Shown: in pieces, positions 16,667 through 24,881 of the stretch
How the letters are laid out: each line of letters begins with the position of its first letter
How positions within the stretch are numbered: the first letter of the stretch is position 1
Translations under genes and position numbers: made by a program
Source of the DNA: JBCBZH01 sp039815415
Lineage (GTDB): Bacteria; Bacteroidota; Rhodothermia; Rhodothermales; Rubricoccaceae
Assembly: GCA_039815415.1 (NCBI GenBank)
Contig: JBCBZH010000014.1
Location: 1 to 32,139 of the forward strand
Direction: 5' to 3'
Length of the DNA stretch: 32,139 nucleotides
Notes under the pieces: generated by a model
Seen by the model: only the letters and a program-made list of their open reading frames with translations
What the model was told of the DNA's origin: nothing
Database searches by the model: none

Positions 16667-17977
16667 CTAGTCCAGTCTACGACGGACGAACCATCGTTCG
16701 CCAAAATTGATGGTCGCGGAGCCCTTCAAAAACGTGTCGCGCACCAGGACGCCGTCTGTCGATCCCCGCGTTCCGAGTTCGAAGCCGAGGTCGAACCGGG
16801 CGCCAGTGAGGCGCGTGGGGAGCGAGATGCCGCCGGTCAGGGCGAGGGTAGAGACGCTCGATCCGGTGGGGGCATAGAGCGCCTGCTCGGCGTAGCCGCC
16901 AAGCCGATAGGCCGAGCGCTGGAACAGCCGGGCGTTGCGCGAGAGCGACGGGACGAACTGGAATCCGCCGCCCACACGGAGTCGGTCCTGCAACTCGTTC
17001 ACGCCCCGCGACGCATCGAACCCGCCAACCGGGAGAGTCGTCTCGAACTGACTCCACGGCTCGTAGAGGCCCTCGGCGGTCACGAGCCACCGGCCCCCCG
17101 AACGAAAGGCGACGCCAGCTCGAGCCGCAAGCGGAAGCGTCGCCTCGCCGTCGATCGAGCTGGCGAGGGTGTCGCGGTCCAGGCTGTTGCCGACGGTCAG
17201 GGTGCGGCTGGCATCCAGGCGCGTCGGGAGTGTCAGAGCCGCGCCGAACGTCAATCCGTCGTTCTCATTGGTGAGGCCTCGGAGGGTGGCGGCGGCACCG
17301 AGGGTGGCCGTGACGCCTCGGTACTGCGTTCCCAGCGCCCGGCGGGTCTCCACAAAGCCGGGGTCGTCGAACGTGGTCCGCTCGAGGTACTCGGTGGACC
17401 CGAAGATGGCACTCGCGCTGGCGCCAACCTGGATCGCGTCACCGATGCGAAGCCCTAACCCGCCACCGATCTCTTGAAGCCCGCCTGCGCCTTCCTGATT
17501 CAATTGATAGTCCACCGACGTTCCCTCTACCTCAATGCTGTCGGCGATCGCAGACCGGTAGTTGGTTCTGGAATAGGGACGGTAGCTCACGGTCGCACCC
17601 AGCCGTCCGGGAAGAATCGGGACGCCAAACTGGATGCCAAACAAGTCGCCAGCAGTCGCGCGGCTCGCCTCCGTGTTCAGGTCATCGATAGAGCGGGTGC
17701 CTGTGACGCCGCCCGAGACCGTGAAGGTGGTCACGGTCTGGTCAGACCACAGGGCCGGGTTGCCGAGGTCGTTGTAGATGCCAGTCCGCATCGACACACC
17801 GGTGCGGCCGAGCATTGCCGCCTGGGAGGAGCTGAAGCCAGCGCGCTCGCCGAGACCGTACCGCGAGTAGATCGACCCGTAATCATTGGAGCCTCCGACT
17901 TGGGCTGAGGCCTCGGCGGACAGCAGGGCCGCCAGCACGACGAAGACAGAGCGCACCGTGGAGAAAGATCGGGACAT
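16667..17977 (-). CDS. Predicted outer-membrane beta-barrel protein
   Basis: Protein of 436 residues with a signal peptide from ATG 17977 (SFSTVRSVFVVLAALLSAEASAQ); alternative starts GTG 18028 and ATG 18025 overlap the previous stop. After processing it begins GGSNDYGSIYSRYGLGE. SRYGLG near the N-terminus followed by alternating aromatic/small residue strands is common in FadL/OmpP1-like barrels of Bacteroidota, and AAMLGRTGVSMRTGIYNDLGNPA fits the plug region. Many strands follow (LGATVSYRPYSRTNY, LTFGAALTLPTRLD, RWLVTAEGLYEPW). Cargo is unknown. It is next to the DUF4270-like lipoprotein (47 bp or overlapping), suggesting a joint envelope role. Confidence 0.7.
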   Translation of the reverse strand: MSRSFSTVRSVFVVLAALLSAEASAQVGGSNDYGSIYSRYGLGERAGFSSSQAAMLGRTGVSMRTGIYNDLGNPALWSDQTVTTFTVSGGVTGTRSIDDLNTEASRATAGDLFGIQFGVPILPGRLGATVSYRPYSRTNYRSAIADSIEVEGTSVDYQLNQEGAGGLQEIGGGLGLRIGDAIQVGASASAIFGSTEYLERTTFDDPGFVETRRALGTQYRGVTATLGAAATLRGLTNENDGLTFGAALTLPTRLDASRTLTVGNSLDRDTLASSIDGEATLPLAARAGVAFRSGGRWLVTAEGLYEPWSQFETTLPVGGFDASRGVNELQDRLRVGGGFQFVPSLSRNARLFQRSAYRLGGYAEQALYAPTGSSVSTLALTGGISLPTRLTGARFDLGFELGTRGSTDGVLVRDTFLKGSATINFGERWFVRRRLD

Positions 17978-18024
17978 AGAGGAAGAAACGGGAGACACGC
18001 GCGCTGCGGAAACGTTGCTCAGCA

Positions 18025-19254
18025 TCACTGGACGGGCTGGCCGACGAGCGTCAGCGTGAAGCGGGGACCCGGCTGGTCCGCGGGAGGGGCGACGATCACC
18101 GGAAGTACGTCCAGCGAGACCGGGTTGGACTGCAAGGTGACATCGTAGCGGTCATAGCTCTGGGTGCCGATCAGGACGTCCTGGATGGCCGCAGTGAAGC
18201 CTGCTGCACCCTGGGAGGTCACATCTCCCTCAGATCCGATAGACAGGACGCTCAACTGGACCTGCTCTGAGTTGGACGGAATGCCGGTCAACAGGGCCTG
18301 GCGCGCAAGCGGGCGAACGAAGGCCGCGCCCCCCGCCTGAGAGCGGTCAAGGGGAAGGCGCACGTCGGCTCTCGCAAGTGCGGACACCCCGATGGGGGCG
18401 AAGTCGAACTCGAATGCCAGTGCGCTGGCACGCCCTGCCCGGATTGCCAGCAGGTCTGTAGAAGGCGCTGCGTCCTCCTGATTCAGGGAGGTGAGCACCT
18501 CGTTGATGGGAAACTCTAGAGTGTCTTGAGAGGTGGCGACCAGCATGTCGCTCAAAGACACATTGAAGCCTCGGATCCCTCCGGAGACGGTCGCATCAGG
18601 GACCCGAACCTCGAAGCCTTCGAACTCCGTGAGAAACTCCGTTGAGCGGATCTTGTCCGCATTCGCGGACACCCACGCTGGATCCAGGTTAATGGTGACT
18701 GTGGTGTCCGTCGGAAGGATCCTTCCCGTGGCGAGGACAGCATCGCCAACCGGGAGAGTGGCATTCACGGCCAGATCGGTGGGGGCCCAGCCGGACGTGA
18801 TCTCGCGGATCTCGACGGGCAGCTCAGCAGCCGGGTCGCCGTAGACGTAAAACGACGTGTCGCTGTCCACACTGATGTAGGTGTCGAAGCGAAGCTGGAG
18901 GGCCACAGCAGTGATGGTGCTGTCCTGGAAGTTCTCGGGCCGGCCGGCCCCCGGAAGGTTGGCATCCAGATAGGCCCGAGCGCTGGCATCACCGTAGAGC
19001 GGATCGACGACACTGCCAATCAGAACGCGCGATTGCACTGGAGCACCCGAGCTGGCGAATCCAGCTGTTGTGGTCTCAGCGGGCTGAAGCGAGGCCGACG
19101 TAGCGAACACACTCTGAGCATTTGGCTGAGACGCGTCATCGTCGATCAGGCCCAGCCCGACGCCGGTTGGGTCTTGGCACGCAGACAGCGTCAGAAGGAG
19201 CAGGAGGGGAGCCGCAAAACGCGCGGCCAGGTTGAGAGAGCGCACAGGCAACAT
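18025..19254 (-). CDS. DUF4270-like lipoprotein
   Basis: Predicted lipoprotein of 409 residues: signal LAARFAAPLLLLLTLSAC (lipobox LSAC) followed by QDPTGVGLGLIDDD, the kind of start seen in DUF4270 proteins of Bacteroidota. The body is rich in beta strands with SRVLIGSVVDPLYGDASARAYLDANLP near residue 75, where DUF4270 proteins describe 'lg/dp.fG' strands. In Bacteroides-type genomes DUF4270 sits beside a short glycogen/starch synthase homologue (from memory), and the same pairing is seen here with the gene at 19482-20240, which strengthens the call. Function is unknown. The stop overlaps possible starts of the following barrel gene. A hairpin lies just upstream of the ATG. Confidence 0.65.
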   Translation of the reverse strand: MLPVRSLNLAARFAAPLLLLLTLSACQDPTGVGLGLIDDDASQPNAQSVFATSASLQPAETTTAGFASSGAPVQSRVLIGSVVDPLYGDASARAYLDANLPGAGRPENFQDSTITAVALQLRFDTYISVDSDTSFYVYGDPAAELPVEIREITSGWAPTDLAVNATLPVGDAVLATGRILPTDTTVTINLDPAWVSANADKIRSTEFLTEFEGFEVRVPDATVSGGIRGFNVSLSDMLVATSQDTLEFPINEVLTSLNQEDAAPSTDLLAIRAGRASALAFEFDFAPIGVSALARADVRLPLDRSQAGGAAFVRPLARQALLTGIPSNSEQVQLSVLSIGSEGDVTSQGAAGFTAAIQDVLIGTQSYDRYDVTLQSNPVSLDVLPVIVAPPADQPGPRFTLTLVGQPVQ

Positions 19255-19481
19255 GGGGAGACCTCAGCGGCGCGGATCTGCGCCGCTGTGACAACGCCCT
19301 CTTCCGTGGTTTCGCGTGAAGGGGCGCAAAAAGGCCCACCAATGGGTAGGCCGCCCAGAGCCTACCACGGCACAGAGCCGCGTGCTCTGCGGATCCTGCA
19401 AAGAAGTGACCTGCACCACGACCATCGTGCAGAGCCCGCTCGCATCATTCACGAGCTGGCGATCTCACCAGCTCGAGGCGA
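19255..19481 (-). promoter_or_regulatory. Structured 227-bp spacer/leader with several, partly exclusive hairpins
   Basis: Between the GT5-like gene and the DUF4270-like gene. In order along the plus strand I see CAGCGGCGC/GCGCCGCTG (19265-19288, 9-bp stem, 10 bases before the DUF4270 ATG). GGCC-ACC/GGT-GGCC (19333-19352) on the minus strand is followed by TTTTT, a terminator-like form. GGTAGGC/GCCTACC (19345-19366) overlaps and competes with it. CAGAGC/GCTCTG (19373-19389) could instead pair GCTCTGC with GCAGAGC at 19429-19435. CTGCAC/GTGCAG is at 19411-19432. CGAGCTGG/CCAGCTCG (19452-19475) is formed by one exact motif copy and one degenerate copy. Alternative pairing plus a T-run suggests attenuation, but no known riboswitch is recognised. 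Confidence 0.45.
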
Positions 19482-20240
19482 TCAGGTGCCGAGGGAGGCG
19501 TAGAGGTCCGCGGCAGTATCAGCGAGAGCCTCTGGCTCGCCGGCGAGCACGGGCCCGTCGGGCTCGCCATCGGCGGCAGCGTCTCCTGAGGCATAGGCGA
19601 CGCCACTGGCGGTCTCGACTCCGATGGAGCGCAGCGACCGGCCGCCGAAGCTATCTGGGAGGCCTAGCTCTTCCGCCTGTTCGGTTGTCAGCTCGGCGGT
19701 GTAGTCCTCGATAACATCCGGCGTGTAGACCGAGTGCGCAGCGGCAAACAGCTCGTTGTCCGCCAGCTCATTGTGGAGCACGTGTGGGACGAACGAGGCA
19801 ATCCAGCCCGATGCATGGACGATGTCTGGGTTCCAGCCCAGCTTCTCCGCAGTAGAGAGCGCGGCGCGAGCGTAGAAGAGCGCGCGGTGCGGGTTGTCCT
19901 CGAAGAGCACCTCCGTCTTGCGCTCGCGGTGAAGCCCCTTGCGCTTGAAGAAGTCCACCGAGTCCATGAAGTAGACCTGGAGGCGGATCCCAGGAATCGA
20001 CGCCACCTTCACCTTGAGGGTGTCGGAGGCATCCCCGACCGGGATCTCTGCGCCACTCAGGCGGATGACCTCATGGAGGCGGTTGCGACGCTCGGAAACA
20101 ATCCCGTAGCGTGGCATCATGATCCGAGGTTCAACGCCCTTCGTCTCCTGAAGTGCTTCGGGGAGCGCGCGGATCAAACGGGCTGTTTCCGTGGTGTCGG
20201 AGAACGGTGCGACTTCACCGGCGACAAACAAGACTCGCAT
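19482..20240 (-). CDS. Short GT5 starch-synthase-like protein (N-terminal domain only)
   Basis: Protein of 252 residues resembling the N-terminal catalytic domain of glycogen/starch synthase: MRVLFVAGEVAPFSDTTETARLIRALPEAL, then VEPRIMMPRYGIV, VYFMDSVDFFKRKG, LFYARAALSTAEKLGWNPDIVHASGWIASFVPHVL. Full GlgA is about 480 residues with a second GT1 domain and an N-terminal KxGGL ADP-glucose loop. Here the C-terminal domain is absent and the loop is replaced by SDTTETARL, so it probably does not transfer glucose from ADP-glucose in the usual way. Such short forms are normal in Bacteroidota, where they sit near panC/panD and DUF4270 genes (from memory). ATG 20240 is unambiguous. Confidence 0.78.
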   Translation of the reverse strand: MRVLFVAGEVAPFSDTTETARLIRALPEALQETKGVEPRIMMPRYGIVSERRNRLHEVIRLSGAEIPVGDASDTLKVKVASIPGIRLQVYFMDSVDFFKRKGLHRERKTEVLFEDNPHRALFYARAALSTAEKLGWNPDIVHASGWIASFVPHVLHNELADNELFAAAHSVYTPDVIEDYTAELTTEQAEELGLPDSFGGRSLRSIGVETASGVAYASGDAAADGEPDGPVLAGEPEALADTAADLYASLGT

Positions 20241-20400
20241 GGACAGCAGACCTTGGAGAGGGGGACGTTTAAAGGAGCCGTGGTGGCATCGCCTTGGGGC
20301 ACACGACCTCGCCGAAAATTAGCCTCAGATCGGGCTCTGTGCCACCCCGACCTGCATACGAGACCGTCGTATCATCCGTCGAGTCCACCTCCTAGTCCCC

Positions 20401-20706
20401 ATGACCAAAGCCCAAATCGTCGACCGAATTGCTGGTGCGACAGGCCTGACGAAGATCGAAACCGAAGCCGTCGTGGACGGCTTCATGCACACCGTGCTGG
20501 ATGCTGTTGCGGAGGGCGACCGGGTCGAGTTGCGGGGGTTCGGGACGTTCAAAGCGGTTGAGCGCGCTCCCCGGACGGCACGCAATCCTCGAACCGACGA
20601 GACGGTTCGGGTGCCACGCCGTTATTCGCCCGTGTTTAAGCCTGCACAGGAATTCCGACGCGTCGTGGAGGAGCTAGGAAAGAAGCGCCTGGGCACGTCA
20701 TCCTGA
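20401..20706 (+). CDS. HU/IHF-family DNA-binding protein
   Basis: Small nucleoid protein of 101 residues. It begins MTKAQIVDRIAGATGLTK, then helix-2 DGFMHTVLDAVAEGDRVELRGFGTF, and the DNA-binding arm ERAPRTARNPRTDETVRVPRRYSPVFKP, in which the usual intercalating Pro is probably in the NPRTDE region. The C-terminal helix EFRRVVEELGKK ends with a short tail. It bends DNA and helps compact the chromosome. It is the first gene of a plus-strand run and is divergent from the GT5-like gene across a 160-bp spacer. A poor promoter-like TATCATCC lies 23 bp upstream of the ATG. Confidence 0.93.
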   Translation: MTKAQIVDRIAGATGLTKIETEAVVDGFMHTVLDAVAEGDRVELRGFGTFKAVERAPRTARNPRTDETVRVPRRYSPVFKPAQEFRRVVEELGKKRLGTSS

Positions 20707-20714
20707 GCTGATCT

Positions 20715-21590
20715 GTGAGCACCCCTCCCGTCTGTCCGTCCTGCGGGGCCATTGGCCGCCCTGGTTCCGAGCGCTGTGAGTTGTGCGGGACCGCCTTCAC
20801 GGATTCCGCCGAGCTGGACGGCATCCTGTGTCCCTCGTGTTCGCATGTGAACCCGGCTGGCGCGGCGTTCTGCAACCAGTGCGGGGCGACTCTCGCCCTT
20901 GTGGAGCCACCGCCTGCCGAGGCTCCACCGGTGAGCGAGAGGGCGTCGTCTGCACCGGGACGGCGCGCCCTTGCTCTGATCGGCACTGGACTGGCTGTGG
21001 TGGTGGGGTTGTATGCCATCACGCTCTGGAGTGAATCTCGCACGCCGGAGTCAACAGTGGAGGCCACCGCACCCCTTCCTGAAGCCACTCCCATCCCAGA
21101 TGGTACGCCTCCGCTGCCAGAGGCCAATCAGGCCCAGGTGGATGCCCTCGAAGGCGCGAACACCGCGGAAGGGTGGTACGAGGCAGGTCGGTTCTATCTG
21201 ACAGCGGCGTTCGAGGTCCGGGAGATCAATCCGACGCAGAGTGCTCAGTGGGCGCGCCGGGCCATTGCGGACTTCGAACGGAGTCTCGCTCTGCAAGAAG
21301 ACGCGGATGTACGCTTGGCGCTGGCCGAGGCCCTCCGGTTCGACCCCTCCACGCCTCCGATGAGACCCATCGAGGAGGTCCAGCGGATCCTCGACGCCGA
21401 GCCGGATCATGCCGCCGCGACGTTCCTGCTCGCCGATCTCCGACTGATGCGCGCCTCGTTCCAGCCAGAGTGGGCGGATAGCGCCCGTGTGTCTTTCGAG
21501 CGGGTCATCGAGCTGACGCAACCTGGAGACTCGCTCCGCGCCCGCGCCCAGCGCGCCCTCGCCCAGGTCCCCGCCCCTTCGGCAGGGTAG
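20715..21590 (+). CDS. Membrane protein with two zinc ribbons and a TPR-like C-terminal region
   Basis: Protein of 291 residues starting at GTG 20715, 8 bp after the HU stop. Two treble-clef zinc ribbons are at the N-terminus: CPSCGAIG...CELCG (residues ~7-25) and CPSCSHVN...CNQCG (~39-57), eight Cys in all. A basic Pro-rich linker leads to one transmembrane helix (ALALIGTGLAVVVGLYAITLW, ~85-105), then a Pro/Glu-rich spacer. A helical region with TPR-like pairs follows (AEGWYEAGRFYLTAAFE, AQWARRAIADFERSLALQ, DARVRLALAEALRF-type helices, VSFERVIELTQPGD). The topology suggests zinc ribbons in the cytoplasm and the TPR part outside. Role unknown; no counterpart with known function is recognised. 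The stop TAG overlaps the modA GTG by one base. Confidence 0.8.
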   Translation: MSTPPVCPSCGAIGRPGSERCELCGTAFTDSAELDGILCPSCSHVNPAGAAFCNQCGATLALVEPPPAEAPPVSERASSAPGRRALALIGTGLAVVVGLYAITLWSESRTPESTVEATAPLPEATPIPDGTPPLPEANQAQVDALEGANTAEGWYEAGRFYLTAAFEVREINPTQSAQWARRAIADFERSLALQEDADVRLALAEALRFDPSTPPMRPIEEVQRILDAEPDHAAATFLLADLRLMRASFQPEWADSARVSFERVIELTQPGDSLRARAQRALAQVPAPSAG

Positions 21591-22321
21591 TGCGTGGGGT
21601 TCTGGCCCTGCTCCTGGCCGGAAGCTTTCTGACCGCCTGCGCTCCGGCTGAGGACGACGCGCTGGTCGTGTTCGCTGCCGCCTCGCTGGCAGACATCGCT
21701 CACGCCTCGACCGACCGCCAGCCCGGCGTGCCGATTCGCATCTCGGTGGGGCCGACCTCGCTGCTGAGTCAGCAGATCGAGCAGGGGGCTCCTGCGGATG
21801 TGTTTCTCGCGGCGCATCCCCGATGGATCGAACGTCTTGATGAGCGCGGTCTCATACACGGAGAGTCTGTCGAGCTGGCGCGTGGCGCTCTTGTGATTGT
21901 CGGTCCACCTGGAACGCCGCCAGCCCGCTCCGCGGCCGACGCCCTGGCGACGGCCTCGCGGATCGCCCTGGCGGATCCGTCGCATGTGCCAGCAGGTGAG
22001 TATGCGACCGTTGCCCTTCAGCAGATCGGCTCTTGGGATTTCGTCCAGGACCGGATCGTGCCGGTCGCGGATGTGCGGGCGGCCCTCGTCGCCGTTCAGC
22101 GGTCTGCTGCAGACGCCGCGGTGGTCTATGCGTCTGACGCACTGGCCGCCGACGAGCTGGCGGTCGTGTACCGGTTCGAGGCGTCGAACACGCCAGACAT
22201 CCGCTATATGGGGGTGGCGGTGAGTGAAGATCCTCGGGCCGTTGAGTGGATTGGCCAGCTCGAGGCGCCGGAGATGCAGGCGGTGTGGCATGAGCACGGC
22301 TTCGGGCCGCCGCTGCCATGA
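21590..22321 (+). CDS. modA: Molybdate-type ABC transporter substrate-binding lipoprotein ModA
   Basis: Periplasmic binding protein of 243 residues for molybdate or tungstate. The GTG start overlaps the previous stop. Lipoprotein signal RGVLALLLAGSFLTAC is followed by LVVFAAASLADIA, where AASL and the following Ser/Ala contact the oxyanion. VGPTSLLSQQIEQGAPADVFLAA is the classical ModA second motif, and SHVPAGEYA carries the hinge loop (DPxxxPaG). ADAAVVYASDALAA contains the conserved Tyr region. Together with modB (4-bp overlap) it forms an uptake system, but no ModC ATPase gene is in the window. Confidence 0.92.
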   Translation: MRGVLALLLAGSFLTACAPAEDDALVVFAAASLADIAHASTDRQPGVPIRISVGPTSLLSQQIEQGAPADVFLAAHPRWIERLDERGLIHGESVELARGALVIVGPPGTPPARSAADALATASRIALADPSHVPAGEYATVALQQIGSWDFVQDRIVPVADVRAALVAVQRSAADAAVVYASDALAADELAVVYRFEASNTPDIRYMGVAVSEDPRAVEWIGQLEAPEMQAVWHEHGFGPPLP

Positions 22322-22953
22322 CGGATGCGGAATGGGAGGCCATTGCGCTGTCGCTCCGGGCGGCCAGCCTCGCGACCGCGCTGGCGATGGTGCCGGGCGT
22401 GGGGTTGGGGTACCTGTTTGCTCGTCGCACAGGCCCACTGTGGTTCGCCGCTGAGCAAGCGACGCTACTCCCGCTGGTGCTCCCTCCGGTGGTGACGGGG
22501 TACGCGTTGCTGCTGCTGCTGCCTCGGACGGTCGCGTTCACATGGGCTGCCGGAGTTCTCGCCAGCTCGGTCGTGGGTTTTCCGCTTCTGGTGCAAGCCT
22601 CGAAGGCGGCGTTCCTGGGTGTGAATCGGACGCTGGAAGATGCCGCCCAGATCGACGGAGCTGGGCCGGCCGCACGCTTCAGACGTGTCGTGCTGCCCCT
22701 CGCCGCGCGGGGCATCGGGGCTGGGACGGTTCTTCACTTCGGGCGCGCGCTCGGAGAGTTTGGGGCGACCATCGTGGTGGCGGGCAACCTGCCTGGGACG
22801 ACGCAGACGCTTCCATTGCTGCTCTACGCGCGGCTCCAGCAGCCCGGCGGAGGCCTTTCTGCGCTGCGGCTGGCCGGGCTGGCGGTTCTTGTATCCGTCC
22901 TCTGTCTGGGTGCCTACGCCGTGCTCATGCGGCGCTCCCACCGATCGGAATGA
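22318..22953 (+). CDS. modB: Molybdate ABC transporter permease ModB
   Basis: Inner-membrane permease of 211 residues with about five transmembrane helices: LAMVPGVGLGYLFA, LLPLVLPPVVTGYALLLLL, AAGVLASSVVGFPLLVQ, GAGTVLHFGRALGEFGAT and LAVLVSVLCLGAYAVLM. The cytoplasmic EAA loop EDAAQIDGAGPAARFRRVVLP fits CysW/ModB permeases and would dock an ATPase. LPPVVTGY and ALGEFGATI are typical ModB phrases. The start overlaps the modA stop (ATGA), and its own stop overlaps the next gene (ATGA). The ATPase modC that usually follows is replaced by an unrelated lipoprotein gene, so ModC must be encoded elsewhere or shared. Confidence 0.93.
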   Translation: MTDAEWEAIALSLRAASLATALAMVPGVGLGYLFARRTGPLWFAAEQATLLPLVLPPVVTGYALLLLLPRTVAFTWAAGVLASSVVGFPLLVQASKAAFLGVNRTLEDAAQIDGAGPAARFRRVVLPLAARGIGAGTVLHFGRALGEFGATIVVAGNLPGTTQTLPLLLYARLQQPGGGLSALRLAGLAVLVSVLCLGAYAVLMRRSHRSE

Positions 22954-24212
22954 GCGTCGTACGTTTCGGGATGCGCGCTGCATGGATCCTGGTTGCCCTA
23001 CTTGGCTCGGCCTGCGGAACGGCGGAGGCCGTGGTAGAGCCTCCCACGCCTCTGCCCCTGTCGTCGGCGGCGGTGCCGTCGGTCCCCCCACCTCCACCGC
23101 TACCCGAGGTGCCTCCCGCACCGCCCCCCCTCGATCTCCCGCCGACACCGCGTGGTGCCATCCTGTCGCAGTCAGTTTTCCCGCTTCTGGACGTCACACA
23201 GTGGACGCTCGCCAATGGCGCGGTTGTGGTGTACAAGCATCTCCCCGATGCAGAGGGCTATGTGCTGCGAGCCATTGCGAAGGGGGGCTGGACAACGTTG
23301 TCCCCACGCGATTCCGTCGAAGTGGACCAGCCCCTCGTCCGCAGGTGGGAAGCCGAAGGACTGACGGCGACCCTCGCGGCGACAGAGCGTCGCATCGATG
23401 CGCAGGGGCCGGACCTCGAGGTCCTGATTGGCGGTCTGTCGAGAGTGTTTGCAGGAGACCTCTCGCCCGCTCGAGCCCGCTACACGGCAGTGGATCGCCT
23501 GGATCCGATCTGGAGAGATGGCGAAGAGGGCGCAGGCCTTCCAATTCCGCTAGCCGCGCTGTTCTCAGACCCCGGAGCGTTTACAGTAGTGGTGGTGGGG
23601 GCTGACGACCCTGAGGTCGCGGCATCCGTGGCGGGCCGACGCCTGGCGTTGGTGCAGGCGTCCGACGGCATCAGCTTCGGGGATCCCGTCCGATTCGATG
23701 GAACAGCCCCTCGGGTGGAGGGGGCTGGAGACTACGGCGTTCTAGACGTTGCGCTCCGGATTTCGTCTCGAGCTGGCGATGAGGCGCCCTTGCAGGTGCT
23801 TCGCGGGGCCCTTGAGGCATCGCTGCGGACGGCAGATCTGGGGTCCTTGACGGTCGAGGCCGCACGGGTTCCGTGGACGGAGTCGGCATGGCTGCGCGTG
23901 CTGGTGGAGGAAAGCGCGATGGGAGCCGACGGCCTCGAGACCGCCATACGTGAGGCGCTGTCTGGCGATGCGCTCTATGTCTCGCGGGCTCGCAGGCGCT
24001 TGCTTCGGGACCTTCGGTCTCCAACGCCTCGTCACTGGCTGGACGCGGTGACGCAGCTGTACCGCGACGGTGGTGGCCGCCAGCCCGGATACGACCCGGC
24101 CAGTCTCTCGCCCCTGAGTGCTCCCCTGACTCGCGTGACGGACTCGGACGTTCTCACCCTCGCCCGCCGATTTGCGGGGTCCACAGACACGGCAATGATT
24201 CTCTCTCCCTGA
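22950..24212 (+). CDS. Degenerate M16 (insulinase/PqqL-like) lipoprotein without zinc motif
   Basis: Predicted lipoprotein of 420 residues. The signal ends in LLGSAC, followed by an unusually Pro-rich linker (PPPPPLPEVPPAPPPLDLPP). VTQWTLANGAVVVYKHLPDAEGYVLRAIAKGGWTTL resembles the start of the second half of PqqL-like M16 peptidases ('WTLsNGv.Vv.K..d...d.v.lra.s.GG'). FSDPGAFTVVVVGADDPE resembles the M16 'f.FvfvGnfd' strand. The inverted zinc motif HxxEH of active M16 enzymes is absent, and the protein is about half the family's length, so it is likely non-catalytic, perhaps a binding or structural subunit. It is translationally coupled to modB and lies 6 bp before a TPM gene. Confidence 0.55.
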   Translation: MSVVRFGMRAAWILVALLGSACGTAEAVVEPPTPLPLSSAAVPSVPPPPPLPEVPPAPPPLDLPPTPRGAILSQSVFPLLDVTQWTLANGAVVVYKHLPDAEGYVLRAIAKGGWTTLSPRDSVEVDQPLVRRWEAEGLTATLAATERRIDAQGPDLEVLIGGLSRVFAGDLSPARARYTAVDRLDPIWRDGEEGAGLPIPLAALFSDPGAFTVVVVGADDPEVAASVAGRRLALVQASDGISFGDPVRFDGTAPRVEGAGDYGVLDVALRISSRAGDEAPLQVLRGALEASLRTADLGSLTVEAARVPWTESAWLRVLVEESAMGADGLETAIREALSGDALYVSRARRRLLRDLRSPTPRHWLDAVTQLYRDGGGRQPGYDPASLSPLSAPLTRVTDSDVLTLARRFAGSTDTAMILSP

Positions 24213-24218
24213 TGCAGA

Positions 24219-24881
24219 ATGGCTGACACCTTGTTTACCGATACTCAACGCGAGGCTATCCGAGAGGCGGTGGCGGAGGCGGAGACCCGAACGGCGGGTG
24301 AGATTGTCCCGTACGTTGTCCGGCGGAGTGGGACCTATCAGGTGGCGATCTGGAGAGCGGCCAGCTTTGGAGCGCTTCTCGTGGCCGTCGTGTCGCTCGC
24401 CATCGCCTGGACCCATGACGGATGGGGACTAAGCTGGATCTATTCCGCTGGATGGATGGCTGCAGCCATGACTGCCGGTGGCGTGGTCGGAGCGCTCATG
24501 GCGATGGGCATCGATCCGATGCGGCGGGTCCTCGCTGGGGCCGACCGGCTCGACGTCCGCGTTCATCGCCGGGCGGCGGAGGCGTTTCTGGAAGAAGAAG
24601 TCTTCGATACCCGAGACCGAACGGGCATTTTGCTGTTCGTGTCGCTCTTCGAGCATCGCATCGAGGTGATCGGGGATGCAGGCATCAACGCCAAGGTGGA
24701 ACAGGAGGAGTGGGTTGAGGTGGTGGACCTGATTCGCACGGGCATCCTGGGGGGCAGCCTAGCCCAGGGAATGGTGTTGGCCATCAACCGGTGTGGTGAG
24801 CTACTCCACCGCCGGGGCGTCGAGATCCGAGACGACGACACGGATGAGCTGTCGGACGAAATCCGCGTCCGGGACGAATGA
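24219..24881 (+). CDS. TPM-domain membrane protein (first of three)
   Basis: Protein of 220 residues without signal peptide. N-terminal FTDTQREAIREAVAEAETRTAGEIVPYVVRRSG is the start of a TPM domain, interrupted by two transmembrane helices (ASFGALLVAVVSLAIAW and GWMAAAMTAGGVVGALMAMG). The domain then resumes with RTGILLFVSLFEHRIEVIGDAGINAKVEQEEW and GILGGSLAQGMVLAINRCGELL. This split form is the 'DUF477/TPM' membrane protein usually found beside YgcG-type TPM proteins and LemA. ATG 24219 follows a 6-bp gap. The stop overlaps the next gene (ATGA). Biochemical role is unknown; TPM domains are linked to phosphatase-like or photosystem-repair functions in plants. Confidence 0.8.
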   Translation: MADTLFTDTQREAIREAVAEAETRTAGEIVPYVVRRSGTYQVAIWRAASFGALLVAVVSLAIAWTHDGWGLSWIYSAGWMAAAMTAGGVVGALMAMGIDPMRRVLAGADRLDVRVHRRAAEAFLEEEVFDTRDRTGILLFVSLFEHRIEVIGDAGINAKVEQEEWVEVVDLIRTGILGGSLAQGMVLAINRCGELLHRRGVEIRDDDTDELSDEIRVRDE

